Of a stretch of DNA of 8,070 bases, positions 1 to 6,673 are shown piece by piece (the first letter of the stretch is position 1; each line of letters starts with the position of its first letter). The notes beneath the pieces are model-generated. The model saw nothing but the letters and a program-made list of their open reading frames with translations, did not search any database and was not told the DNA's origin. The position numbers were made by a program, and so were the translations under genes. The stretch covers positions 1 to 8,070 of the forward strand of contig JAQUZA010000127.1 in assembly GCA_028691595.1 (NCBI GenBank). Direction: 5' to 3'. The DNA comes from Candidatus Rifleibacteriota bacterium (GTDB taxonomy: Bacteria; Muiribacteriota; Ozemobacteria; Ozemobacterales; Ozemobacteraceae).

Positions 1-710
1 AGCTGGTTAAGGTCGAAAAGCACCAGGTCAATTTCAAGCTGGCGTATTTCGGAGGCCAGCGCCTGGTATTTGCGGGTTTTTTCGGCCTGTTCGGCGAGGG
101 GGCCGAGCTGCCCTTCGATTTCAGAGGTTATGTCTCTGAGGCGGGTAATATTGGTTCGCGTATGCCCCAGCTTGGTCATGGTGTTCATTTTGCGGTGTTT
201 GAACTTGGTAATACCGGCGGCCTCTTCGATGAGAGCCCGGCGCGACTGGGTGCGCTGAAAGATGATGTCGTCGATGTCGCCCTGGCCGATCACCGAATAG
301 CCGTCTTTGCCGATACCTGTATCCATGAGCATCTCTTTGATACTCGAAAGCAGGGTGCGGGTATTATTGACAAAATAGTTGCTTTCACCCGAGCGGAAAA
401 GCTGGCGACCGATACTGACTTCTGAGTAATCCATGGGCATGGCGCGGTCTTCGTTGTCGAGAACCAGCTTAACCTGGGCAAACGCCGAAGCTTTAAACTC
501 TGAAGAGCCGGCAAAAATTACTTCTGACATTTTCGTGCCACGCAGAGCTTTGGCACTCTGTTCGCCGAGCACCCAGCGGATCGCGTCACACACGTTGCTT
601 TTTCCTGAGCCATTGGGGCCGATAATTGCGGTAATGCCCCCGGTAAAATCAAATACGGTCTTGCGGCCGAAAGACTTGAAGCCCATCAGCTCAAGTGACT
701 TAAGATACAT
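1..710 (-). CDS. smc: Chromosome segregation protein SMC, N-terminal part (3' end outside window)
   Basis: SMC is the ATPase core of the condensin-like complex (with ScpA and ScpB) that organises and segregates the chromosome. The visible 236 residues are the N-terminal ATPase lobe and the start of the coiled coil. The protein opens MYLKSLELMGFKSFG, the usual SMC start. The Walker A motif GPNGSGKS is at residues 31-38, followed by NVCDAIRWVLGEQ (39-51). The Q-loop region VIGQGDIDDII is at about 140-150, then the family signature EEAAGITKFKHRK. From about residue 170 the sequence becomes charged and helical, as expected for the first coiled-coil arm. The Walker B and signature motifs lie in the C-terminal lobe, beyond base 1; bacterial SMCs are usually near 1,170-1,200 residues. 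The ATG at 710-708 matches the family N-terminus. A weak Shine-Dalgarno (AGG about 9 bases upstream) precedes it. The gene is divergent from the small membrane protein at 993. The identification is very secure. Confidence 0.97.
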   Translation of the reverse strand, partial: MYLKSLELMGFKSFGRKTVFDFTGGITAIIGPNGSGKSNVCDAIRWVLGEQSAKALRGTKMSEVIFAGSSEFKASAFAQVKLVLDNEDRAMPMDYSEVSIGRQLFRSGESNYFVNNTRTLLSSIKEMLMDTGIGKDGYSVIGQGDIDDIIFQRTQSRRALIEEAAGITKFKHRKMNTMTKLGHTRTNITRLRDITSEIEGQLGPLAEQAEKTRKYQALASEIRQLEIDLVLFDLNQ

Positions 711-752
711 TGAAGTTTGCCTGACCTTTAAGAGAGATTTATGTAGTGACCG

Positions 753-767
753 GGCTGTTTAACAGCC
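753..767. repeat. Perfect 15-bp palindrome, operator-like, upstream of smc
   Basis: GGCTGTT and AACAGCC are perfect 7-base inverted arms around a single central T. The site lies 43 bases upstream of the smc start codon, inside the shared smc/small-protein intergenic region. It has no T-tract on either strand, so it does not look like a terminator. It could bind a dimeric regulator or form a hairpin in the smc leader. The symmetry is directly visible; the function is inferred. Confidence 0.4.
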
Positions 768-824
768 GCAATTTTGTTTCATCTCAGACTATTACGGAGC
801 CTGTAACAAATCAACCTTATATAT

Positions 825-839
825 GCCACAATTTGCGGC
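825..839. repeat. Near-perfect 15-bp palindrome in the smc upstream region
   Basis: GCCACAATTTGCGGC is symmetric at 6 of 7 paired positions, with one A/G mismatch. Its left part, GCCACAATTT, recurs as GCCGCAATTT at 765-774, in the same orientation and starting exactly 60 bp away, about six helical turns. That earlier copy overlaps the end of the palindrome at 753-767. The arrangement would suit a protein binding two sites on one face of the DNA, but chance is possible in so short a pattern. Confidence 0.3.
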
Positions 840-911
840 AAAAAAACAGTCATCTGCTGCATTTTTGTGCGGGCATAATTCTTGCTCAAGCGGTGGCCAT
901 TGTGTTAGTCT

Positions 912-939
912 TTGAAAGTGAGCCAGTGTAGCTGATAAA
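912..939 (+). promoter_or_regulatory. Candidate sigma70-type promoter for the small membrane protein
   Basis: A -35-like box TTGAAA at 912-917 (5 of 6 matches to TTGACA) is followed after 16 bases by GATAAA at 934-939 (4 of 6 to TATAAT), which is preceded by CT and followed by AT. Transcription would start near 946 and give a leader of roughly 47 bases before the ATG at 993. This is the best plus-strand match in the divergent region. No comparably good promoter was found for smc on the other strand. Confidence 0.4.
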
Positions 940-992
940 ATTTCTTTGAGCTGCCGATATATCACTGAACCCACTTTACGAAGGAAACTCTA

Positions 993-1139
993 ATGGAATA
1001 CAACGAAAACGAAGAAAATAACAATGAAAACGGCCAGCCACCCGCAGCAGACCCGGCAGGAGAACTGAAACAGAAACTGCTGTTCTTCGTTATAGCCATT
1101 GTTCTGCTGGTAGTGATCAAATTCGCTATGGGGCTCTGA
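993..1139 (+). CDS. Small single-pass membrane protein, 48 residues, unknown function
   Basis: This short open frame begins with ATG six bases after AAGGA (981-985), a good ribosome binding site, and ends with TGA at 1137-1139. The first 28 residues are hydrophilic and rich in Asn and Glu (MEYNENEENNNENGQ), then come a Pro/Ala stretch (PPAADPAG) and a short charged ELKQK. Residues 29-42 (LLFFVIAIVLLVVI) form one hydrophobic segment, and the protein ends KFAMGL. The layout is that of a tail-anchored or single-pass inner-membrane protein with a disordered acidic head. I do not recognise a family. It is transcribed away from smc, with a candidate promoter at 912-939 and a hairpin terminator at 1262-1285, so it may be monocistronic. 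The clean split between polar head and membrane segment, the ribosome binding site and the flanking signals support a real gene, but homologues would be needed to prove it. Confidence 0.72.
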   Translation: MEYNENEENNNENGQPPAADPAGELKQKLLFFVIAIVLLVVIKFAMGL

Positions 1140-1214
1140 TAAATACCAGCCCTGCCTTAGCTCTGGTGTCATTTTTTGTCTACTTAAAGCTCGTCTGATT
1201 CTGCCCGGCATTGT

Positions 1215-1251
1215 TGATTATCGCCTGATTAACGCCAGCTCGTTGATCAAC
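1215..1251. repeat. Short tandem repeat followed by a 10-bp palindrome
   Basis: TGATTATCGCC (1215-1225) is followed directly by TGATTAACGCC (1226-1236), an 11-base tandem repeat with one mismatch. Six bases later comes the perfect palindrome GTTGATCAAC (1242-1251), which contains a third TGAT core. It lies between the small protein's stop and the terminator hairpin, where no coding sequence is apparent. It could be part of a 3' untranslated region or a binding site; the function is unknown. Confidence 0.3.
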
Positions 1252-1261
1252 CAACTGACTG

Positions 1262-1285
1262 TGCCCTGAGCAGGGCAGTATTTTT
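1262..1285 (+). terminator. Intrinsic terminator downstream of the small membrane protein
   Basis: TGCCCT (1262-1267) and AGGGCA (1272-1277) form a perfect 6-bp GC-rich stem with a GAGC loop, which can also be drawn as 7 bp with a two-base loop. The bases GTA and then five Ts at 1281-1285 follow. The stem is short and the gap to the T-run slightly long, so it may be of moderate strength. It lies 123 bases after the small protein's stop and would separate that transcript from the hydroxylase gene. Confidence 0.6.
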
Positions 1286-1399
1286 AAGGGTTGCACTTTT
1301 TTCTGCCTGCCACCCTGAAAATGCCAAGGTGAATCGACACAGCAAATTATGGAAACTGACGGCGGCATGTGTTAGACTGCCTTAAAAGACGATACCCTC

Positions 1400-1406
1400 A
1401 AGGAGG
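1400..1406 (+). promoter_or_regulatory. Strong ribosome binding site of the hydroxylase gene
   Basis: AAGGAGG, a full match to the core anti-Shine-Dalgarno complement, sits six bases before the ATG at 1413. It fixes the start codon and suggests efficient translation. It is the strongest ribosome binding site in the window. Confidence 0.85.
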
Positions 1407-1412
1407 TTTGCC

Positions 1413-3686
1413 ATGCCGGCAGTTGGCGCATCATTGCCTCGAAAGGACGCTCTCGACAAGCTCAAGGGCGTTGCAAAATACATAGACGATTACAATTTCT
1501 CCGATATTCTTCACGTCGTTACCGTCAGATCTCAGCATGCTTACGGGCGATTGATCAATATCGACAAAACCGAAGCCGAAAAAATGCCCGGTGTAGCCGG
1601 AGTCATCACCGCCAGTCAAATACCTGGTGTCAACGCGGTTCCACTCGTTTTTAACGATGAACCTTTTCTGGCCGAAGGTTTTGTAAGGTTTCATGGTGAA
1701 CCTGTCGCCCTTGTTGCCGCCGAGACTCTCGAACAGGCTCAGGCCGCCGCCGCTCTGGTAAAAATCGAGGTAGAGCCTCTCAAGCCGGTTCTCAGCATTC
1801 GCGAAAGTCTGGCCGCTGATGCCCCAAGAATTTACAAAGAAAATAACACCTTCAGTCATTTCAGAGTAGCCAAAGGCAACGCTGAAGAGGCTATGAAAAC
1901 TGCCGCTCACGTTTTTGAGCAGGAATACGAAACTCCATATCAGGAGCACGCTTACCTCGAAACGAACGGTGTAATCGCTGTTCCGGGTCTTGAAGACTCG
2001 ATGACGGTTTATGGCAGCATGCAATGCCCGTATTACGTTCATGATGCAGTTGTAGCTGCGGCCGGCATCAGCAAGAACAAGGCCCGCGTAATTCAAACGA
2101 CTACGGGTGGCGGGTTTGGCGGCAAAGAAGATTTTCCGTCAGTAATCGCCGGGCAGGCCACCGCGGTGGCCAAAATTTTCAACCGCCCGGCCAAGCTTAT
2201 TTACAAGCGCGAAGAAGACATCATTGCCAGTTCAAAACGTCATCCAGGCCTGATCAAAATGAAGGTGGGCACTGATGAAAAGGGCAAAATCGTAGCCGCC
2301 ATTATCGACTATTACGTTGATGGCGGGGCTTACGCCACCCTTACGCCGATCGTTCTCTGGCGCGGCACTGTACATGCCCTCGGGCCCTACGAGTGCGAAA
2401 ATATTCATGTAAACTCTTATGGCGTAGCCACCAACAAGGTTCCCTGCGGAGCTTATCGTGGTTTTGGTTCACCTCAGGTTATTTTTGCCGGCGAATCTCT
2501 GATCGATGAAATCGCCGTTGCGCTCAACATTGACCCGCTCGAAATCAGGCGCACCAACGGTTACAAGCTTGGTTCAAAAACTGCCACCGGTCAGTTGCTC
2601 GACCAGTCATGTGGCCTCATGGAAACAATAGAAAAGGCCGGCGAGCGCTCGCAGTGGGCCAGCAAATGGCAAAAACCTGCTGAGCGTCAGGGCAATATCA
2701 GACGCGGCATCGGCATCTCATCTGTGTATTACGGAGTCGGCCTGGGTGCCGGTGGCAAGCATCTCGACCGCGTCGGCACCAGCATGACAATTATGAAAGA
2801 CGGCTCGGTGCATTGTGCCATCGGCAATGTCGAAATGGGTCAGGGTGCGCGAACCGTTCTGGCACAGATTGCAGCCGACGCGCTCGGCGCACCGTTTGAA
2901 CTGGTCAACGTCGTCGAAACCGATACCAGCATGGTACCAGATTCTGGCCCGACCGTTGCCAGTCGCACCACCTTCATGTCAGGGAATTCGCTGATGCTGG
3001 CCGCTGCCGAGCTTCGCCCGCGCCTGCTGCAGGTGGCCGCAAAAATGCTTGATGCCGCTTCCATAGCAGATGTTGATCTGATTGACGGCAAAGCCTTTTT
3101 AAAGAATCAGCCTGACAAAAAGCAGATCGGCTTCAAAGAACTCGCAGAACAGCTTTATGTCTGTCGTCTGATGCCAAGTGCCTTCGGCTGGTTTGTGGCA
3201 CCCGATTCTTCATACGATAACGAAACGGGTCAGGGTAACGCTTACTTCGTTTACAGCTACAGCACCAACATTGCCGAGGTCGAAGTCGACATGGAAACCG
3301 GCGAATACAAGGTTGTGCGCATTACCTCTGCCCACGATATGGGCAAAGCGATAAACCCGCAGCAGGTCGAAGGCCAGATAGAAGGTGGCACTCTGCAAGG
3401 CCTTGGCTACGCCACCATGGAAGAAATTCGCCACGACGGCAACGGCCGCATGCTCAACAATGCTTTCGCCACCTATATTCTGCCAACCACTGAAGACACA
3501 CCCGAGATCGACCCGATAATCGTCGAGCACCCCTATGACCGTGGCCCTTACGGGGCCAAAGGCTTCGGCGAAGTGCCTCTGATGGGCATTGCTCCGGCGA
3601 TTTCGAACGCAATATACAATGCTACGGGTGTCAGAATACGCAAACTGCCGGTAAAGCCCGAAAAGATTCTTGGTCTCGAAGACTGA
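1413..3686 (+). CDS. Xanthine dehydrogenase-type molybdopterin-binding (large) subunit
   Basis: This is the molybdenum-cofactor subunit of a xanthine oxidase-family hydroxylase, which hydroxylates purines or other N-heterocycles with water as oxygen source. At 757 residues it is full length for a separate Mo subunit. The N-terminal domain carries the usual KGVAKYIDD start (residues 18-26). Cofactor motifs follow in order: GGGFGGKE (232-239), GAYRGFGSPQ (346-355), EMGQG (474-478), and GAKGFGE near the C-terminus (714-720), whose Glu720 aligns with the catalytic base. Arg349 sits where xanthine dehydrogenases have their substrate-binding Arg, and Glu268 in REED plausibly matches their purine-binding Glu. 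The CO dehydrogenase loop (AYRCSFR) is absent. The substrate remains unproven, so xanthine, other purines, nicotinate or an aldehyde are all possible. The start is set by AAGGAGG at 1400-1406. No Fe-S or FAD subunit gene is adjacent, which is unusual; electron-transfer partners must be encoded elsewhere. The best upstream promoter guess (TGGAAA at 1350, TAGACT at 1373) is weak. Confidence 0.93.
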   Translation: MPAVGASLPRKDALDKLKGVAKYIDDYNFSDILHVVTVRSQHAYGRLINIDKTEAEKMPGVAGVITASQIPGVNAVPLVFNDEPFLAEGFVRFHGEPVALVAAETLEQAQAAAALVKIEVEPLKPVLSIRESLAADAPRIYKENNTFSHFRVAKGNAEEAMKTAAHVFEQEYETPYQEHAYLETNGVIAVPGLEDSMTVYGSMQCPYYVHDAVVAAAGISKNKARVIQTTTGGGFGGKEDFPSVIAGQATAVAKIFNRPAKLIYKREEDIIASSKRHPGLIKMKVGTDEKGKIVAAIIDYYVDGGAYATLTPIVLWRGTVHALGPYECENIHVNSYGVATNKVPCGAYRGFGSPQVIFAGESLIDEIAVALNIDPLEIRRTNGYKLGSKTATGQLLDQSCGLMETIEKAGERSQWASKWQKPAERQGNIRRGIGISSVYYGVGLGAGGKHLDRVGTSMTIMKDGSVHCAIGNVEMGQGARTVLAQIAADALGAPFELVNVVETDTSMVPDSGPTVASRTTFMSGNSLMLAAAELRPRLLQVAAKMLDAASIADVDLIDGKAFLKNQPDKKQIGFKELAEQLYVCRLMPSAFGWFVAPDSSYDNETGQGNAYFVYSYSTNIAEVEVDMETGEYKVVRITSAHDMGKAINPQQVEGQIEGGTLQGLGYATMEEIRHDGNGRMLNNAFATYILPTTEDTPEIDPIIVEHPYDRGPYGAKGFGEVPLMGIAPAISNAIYNATGVRIRKLPVKPEKILGLED

Positions 3687-3702
3687 AGCAGCATAACAGC
3701 TT

Positions 3703-4932
3703 ATGGAAAACCATACGGAAACACTGAACGGTAGCCCGGCTTCCGGTCAGATAGAATGGAACCGCATTGCAGCCCTGGTGGCGACAGTAGCGGTGTTGTT
3801 CTTCTTCACCCGTTCAGCACCTTTTCCGGCGCAAACCTTCTGGGATCTCACCCTGGCACGTGATTTTGACCTTTCACTTGGCTGGGTCTTTTTTCCCGAG
3901 TCGATTGCACTGACTATCGCCGACTCAAGTGCATCGTTACTGGGGCTTAAAGCTGTCTTTCACATCGCCTACTTTCTTTTGTGCTGCATTTTATGCACCT
4001 GGGTCTTTAAAAGCCGCGAAATTTTGCCGGGAATACTGTTTCTGGCAATTTTTGCCCTGTCGATGCAGGCATTTCTGAGCCTGCGCCTGCTGCTCACCCT
4101 GATTTTTGTGGCCGCCACGATCACCATTCTCGATTACAACCGACTCAAGGGGCATTTTGGCGTGCTTCTGATTCCGATTACAGCGGCAGCGAGTGGCCTT
4201 GGGCTGAACAGCTGGCTTCTGGTAATACTGGTTGCCTGTCATGCCTTCTTCAATGACAATTACAGTCCTACTCTAGCGTTGTGTGCCCTGACCGGGCTGC
4301 TGATATTTCCGGAAGGGGCAGCCAGTGCCGTTGACCCGAGCTCAGTGCTGGCCTGGAACTTCATGCCGGAAGCCGACATGAAGATCATGTATCTGCTTGC
4401 CGGCATTTTTCTGCTGATCGCTCTGGCAATGCTTGGGCGACTGGCACACGAAGACATGCCGAATCTTTTTTTCTTTGCCATCACCGGTTTCATGGCCCTG
4501 ATCAGCCCGGCATCATTGCCGATATTTGTTCTTATGGGGCTGACTATACTTCTCAAATGCTTCTCAGAGATTGAGCCGCTGCCGCTCAATTACCATCTGC
4601 TCGGCATCATTGCCCTGACTGCAATCGTTCATCTCTTTCTGTTCGTAAACCCCTTTGGGTTCAAGCTCAACCCGACAGTTCGCGGGCAGCTGGGCAAAAA
4701 TCTGTCGCCACTTCTCGAAGGTTACGTTGATGAGCAGATAATTCTCAACAATGAAATTGGCGAACTGGCCTGGAAAGGTCTGATCACCGTTAGACAGGAA
4801 GACCTTAAGCGCATAGCTCTGATCAGAGAATGGAAACTGCAGCGCTCAGGTCATGGCGATTTTGCCCTGAGCCCATCGGTTGCGCTGCCAGCCTCGGCTG
4901 GAGCCACTGCCGAAAAACCTGAAGGCGACTGA
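3703..4932 (+). CDS. Polytopic inner-membrane protein, unknown function (weak GT-C-like appearance)
   Basis: I do not recognise a named family. The 409-residue protein has a polar N-terminus (1-20) and about eight to ten hydrophobic segments, near residues 21-37, 81-102, 107-127, 128-143, 151-180, 190-203, 228-245, 254-272, 270-287 and 298-316. A hydrophilic tail of about 90 residues (317-409) ends in an Ala/Pro-rich stretch. After the first membrane segment comes an extended loop with AQTFWDLTLARDF (43-55). An acidic residue in a large first loop is typical of GT-C-fold glycosyltransferases that use polyprenyl-phosphate sugars, but no diagnostic motif proves this. The gene starts 16 bases after the hydroxylase stop, so it is probably co-transcribed, although its ATG has no clear Shine-Dalgarno and may depend on coupling. 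The transcript ends at the strong hairpin at 4962-5010. It could be a glycosyltransferase, a transporter or a purely structural membrane protein. The reading frame is secure and the function unknown. Confidence 0.8.
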   Translation: MENHTETLNGSPASGQIEWNRIAALVATVAVLFFFTRSAPFPAQTFWDLTLARDFDLSLGWVFFPESIALTIADSSASLLGLKAVFHIAYFLLCCILCTWVFKSREILPGILFLAIFALSMQAFLSLRLLLTLIFVAATITILDYNRLKGHFGVLLIPITAAASGLGLNSWLLVILVACHAFFNDNYSPTLALCALTGLLIFPEGAASAVDPSSVLAWNFMPEADMKIMYLLAGIFLLIALAMLGRLAHEDMPNLFFFAITGFMALISPASLPIFVLMGLTILLKCFSEIEPLPLNYHLLGIIALTAIVHLFLFVNPFGFKLNPTVRGQLGKNLSPLLEGYVDEQIILNNEIGELAWKGLITVRQEDLKRIALIREWKLQRSGHGDFALSPSVALPASAGATAEKPEGD

Positions 4933-4961
4933 ATACAAAAAAGCCCTGGTTAAACAAAAAC

Positions 4962-5010
4962 AAAAGCCGCCCGGTTTCACGAGTATTTGTGAAGGCCGGG
5001 CGGCTTTTTT
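4962..5010. terminator. Strong bidirectional intrinsic terminator between convergent genes
   Basis: AAAAGCCGCCCGG (4962-4974) pairs perfectly with CCGGGCGGCTTTT (4996-5008). An inner stem TTCAC (4976-4980) with GTGAA (4989-4993) extends it, with a small T/GG interruption and an 8-base loop. A run of six Ts (5005-5010) ends it on the plus strand, and the A-rich stretch before it gives a U-rich tail on the minus strand. It lies 29 bases after the membrane-protein stop and 29 bases beyond the phospholipase gene's 3' end, so it can terminate both transcripts. Confidence 0.93.
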
Positions 5011-5039
5011 CGTTCAGTTCAAAGAGATTCGAGACCAGG

Positions 5040-6566
5040 TCAGATCAGAGGTCTAAGCCACTGCAGTTTGCGCAGGCGATTCATCTTTTTAACCGTTTCG
5101 CTCTTAACATGATCTTCAGGGCCAAATCTTTTAATGATGCGCCCTTCGCTGTCGAGTTCAAGGCGGTATTCGATGATGTTTTTCTTCATCAGGTTAAAAA
5201 TGCGGTTTCGGGTCATCTGCGCAAATGGTTTGTCGTGAATTGCGGCTACTACTTCTGAGTTAACCTGTTCGCTCAGGGGGTCCATGTTGTATGAACCAAC
5301 AACCGTAATCAGACCGTCGAATACGAAAATTTTAGCATGCAGACGCTCATTCTGGCTCGGAGCCACAAAAAGGCGCGAGGTTGGCATATCGACAAGCAAC
5401 CTTTCCCAGTCGTTCATCAAGAATGCCTGTGGGAAAAGTGAGTCGGTTGAGTCAGCGCTGTTGGTATGAAATACAATTTTTGCACCACGGGCAGAAGCAC
5501 GTTTAAGAGCTGCTTCAACCTCTGGAGTGATTACCAGATAAGGGTTCTGAATAATAACTTCGCTTCTGCAGGCATCGATCATCTTGAGAAGCGATGGGGT
5601 GATGCCATTGAGTGGCCCGCAGTAAGAATGCTTATCGAGAATTTTAACCGGCTTCTGACGTTCACCTCTGAAAAGATCAAACGCGGCAAACGAGGTAATA
5701 TTTTTGAAGCCGCTTATTTCTTTGTTCATTTCGACAAGGGCTTCTTTCAGACCCTTTGAAAGATCGAGTTTTTCAGGGTTGAACAGACCGCGGCCCTGCA
5801 TATAGCGACTCATCACCCGGTAAGCAAGATCAACTTTGGCAAGCTGATCTTTAAAATTAATGCTGTCAGCCTTCACTACCGAATTCTTCAGGTAGTTCCA
5901 TTCTTCGTCAAATGCCTTTTTAAGCTGACGGGCAACGTGTTCGCCCTGCATTACCACGTCGGCATCATTATAAACAATATCGTTCTCGCCGTTGGCAGCA
6001 AAATAGTCAGCGCCGATATTGCGGCCGCCAATAATTGTTGTCAGCCCGTCGCAGATAATAATCTTATCGTGATTTGAAGCAACAACCTTTTTCAGATCAG
6101 TAAAAGCAGAGAGAAGAGATTTGCTGACCGAGTTGTAGAGTTTGATTTCGACATTCGGGAAAGCGGCGAGTTCTTCGATTTTATCGGGCATTTTGCTCAT
6201 GTAAGGCATGCGATAAACGCGGCCATCGATCATGAGGCGAATCTTGAGACCGAGGCGGGCCTTCTTGAGCAGCAGACCGATGAACGCCTGGCCAAAAATG
6301 TCTTTGTCAACGATGTAATAAGTGCAGTCGATCGTATCGCGTGCATCTTCGATCATTTTCCAGCGTGAATACCAGGCTTCATCATTGGCGGTGATAAGAC
6401 GCACTCTCGTCTGTTCAAAACGCCCATCAACCTTGATACTGGTGAAAATTTCCGACAGACTGCGATTGTCTGGAACAGGCCGATAAGGCGTGCTGGCAAA
6501 CACAGCTCCACAAAGCAAACAGAGCATCAGACCAACAACAAAAACTGACCTGAAAACGTTTTTCAT
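5040..6566 (-). CDS. Exported phospholipase D-like protein, cardiolipin synthase ClsC/YmdC type
   Basis: The protein has two HxKx4D catalytic motifs of the phospholipase D superfamily: H166-K168-D173 in NHDKIIICDG and H410-K412-D417 in LHAKIFVFDG. Each is followed by the expected glycine-rich turn, GGRNIGADYF after the first and VGSYNMDPLSEQVNSE after the second. These surroundings, plus HTNSADSTDS before the second motif, resemble ClsC/YmdC-type cardiolipin synthases, which join phospholipid head groups. A nuclease or phospholipase role is possible. Residues 1-25 (MKNVFRSVFVVGLMLCLLCG and on to VFA) look like a Sec signal peptide with an AxA-like cleavage site before STPYRP, so the enzyme should act in the periplasm or at the envelope. 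I chose the ATG at 6566 because GGAG lies six bases upstream; a GTG at 6578 would add four residues and overlap that site. The 508-residue length is close to the family's 470-500. A near-consensus promoter precedes it, so it is likely transcribed independently of lpxK. Confidence 0.9.
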   Translation of the reverse strand: MKNVFRSVFVVGLMLCLLCGAVFASTPYRPVPDNRSLSEIFTSIKVDGRFEQTRVRLITANDEAWYSRWKMIEDARDTIDCTYYIVDKDIFGQAFIGLLLKKARLGLKIRLMIDGRVYRMPYMSKMPDKIEELAAFPNVEIKLYNSVSKSLLSAFTDLKKVVASNHDKIIICDGLTTIIGGRNIGADYFAANGENDIVYNDADVVMQGEHVARQLKKAFDEEWNYLKNSVVKADSINFKDQLAKVDLAYRVMSRYMQGRGLFNPEKLDLSKGLKEALVEMNKEISGFKNITSFAAFDLFRGERQKPVKILDKHSYCGPLNGITPSLLKMIDACRSEVIIQNPYLVITPEVEAALKRASARGAKIVFHTNSADSTDSLFPQAFLMNDWERLLVDMPTSRLFVAPSQNERLHAKIFVFDGLITVVGSYNMDPLSEQVNSEVVAAIHDKPFAQMTRNRIFNLMKKNIIEYRLELDSEGRIIKRFGPEDHVKSETVKKMNRLRKLQWLRPLI

Positions 6567-6593
6567 AATGTACTCCACATCGAGATTGCCATA

Positions 6594-6622
6594 ATTATAA
6601 TGATTTACCCGTAATATGTCCA
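6594..6622 (-). promoter_or_regulatory. Near-consensus sigma70 promoter of the phospholipase D-like gene
   Basis: On the minus strand, TGGACA (6622-6617, 5 of 6 matches) is followed by exactly 17 bases and then a perfect TATAAT (6599-6594). Transcription would start near 6587 and leave a short leader of about 20 bases before the ATG at 6566, with the GGAG ribosome binding site inside it. This is the best promoter in the window and lies in the gap between lpxK and the phospholipase gene. Confidence 0.85.
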
Positions 6623-6673
6623 GCAGAGACCGCCAGAGTAGAAACGCCCGGTCGAGTTGTACAGAACCTTCGT

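Noticed and set aside
841..870. Possible terminator with a run of Ts on the minus strand
   Set aside because: The T-run at about 841-847 has only a 3-bp stem before it and no gene ending nearby on that strand.
746..931. 61-residue plus-strand frame in the smc upstream region
   Set aside because: No Shine-Dalgarno precedes it, the composition is random-looking, and it runs over the palindromes and the candidate promoter.
990..1211. 73-residue minus-strand frame overlapping the small membrane protein
   Set aside because: Its hydrophobic C-terminus mirrors the antisense of the Glu/Asn-rich head of the plus-strand protein. It has no good ribosome binding site, and the plus-strand frame has clear expression signals.
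1350..1378. Promoter TGGAAA / TAGACT for the hydroxylase gene
   Set aside because: Each box matches only 4 of 6 positions, so it is too weak to list as a feature, though a TG before the -10 and the location are suitable.
1431..2096. Long 221-residue open frame on the minus strand inside the hydroxylase gene
   Set aside because: It lies wholly antisense to a strongly conserved enzyme, has no recognisable domain, and is explained by the codon bias of the real gene.
1413..3686. Carbon monoxide dehydrogenase large subunit (CoxL)
   Set aside because: The form I active-site loop AYRCSFR and the form II AYRGAGR are absent; the sequence has AYRGFGSPQ, as in xanthine dehydrogenase-like enzymes.
5040..6578. 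Phospholipase D-like protein starting at GTG 6578
   Set aside because: The GTG overlaps the GGAG that is ideally placed for the ATG at 6566, and the ATG gives a standard signal peptide beginning MKN.
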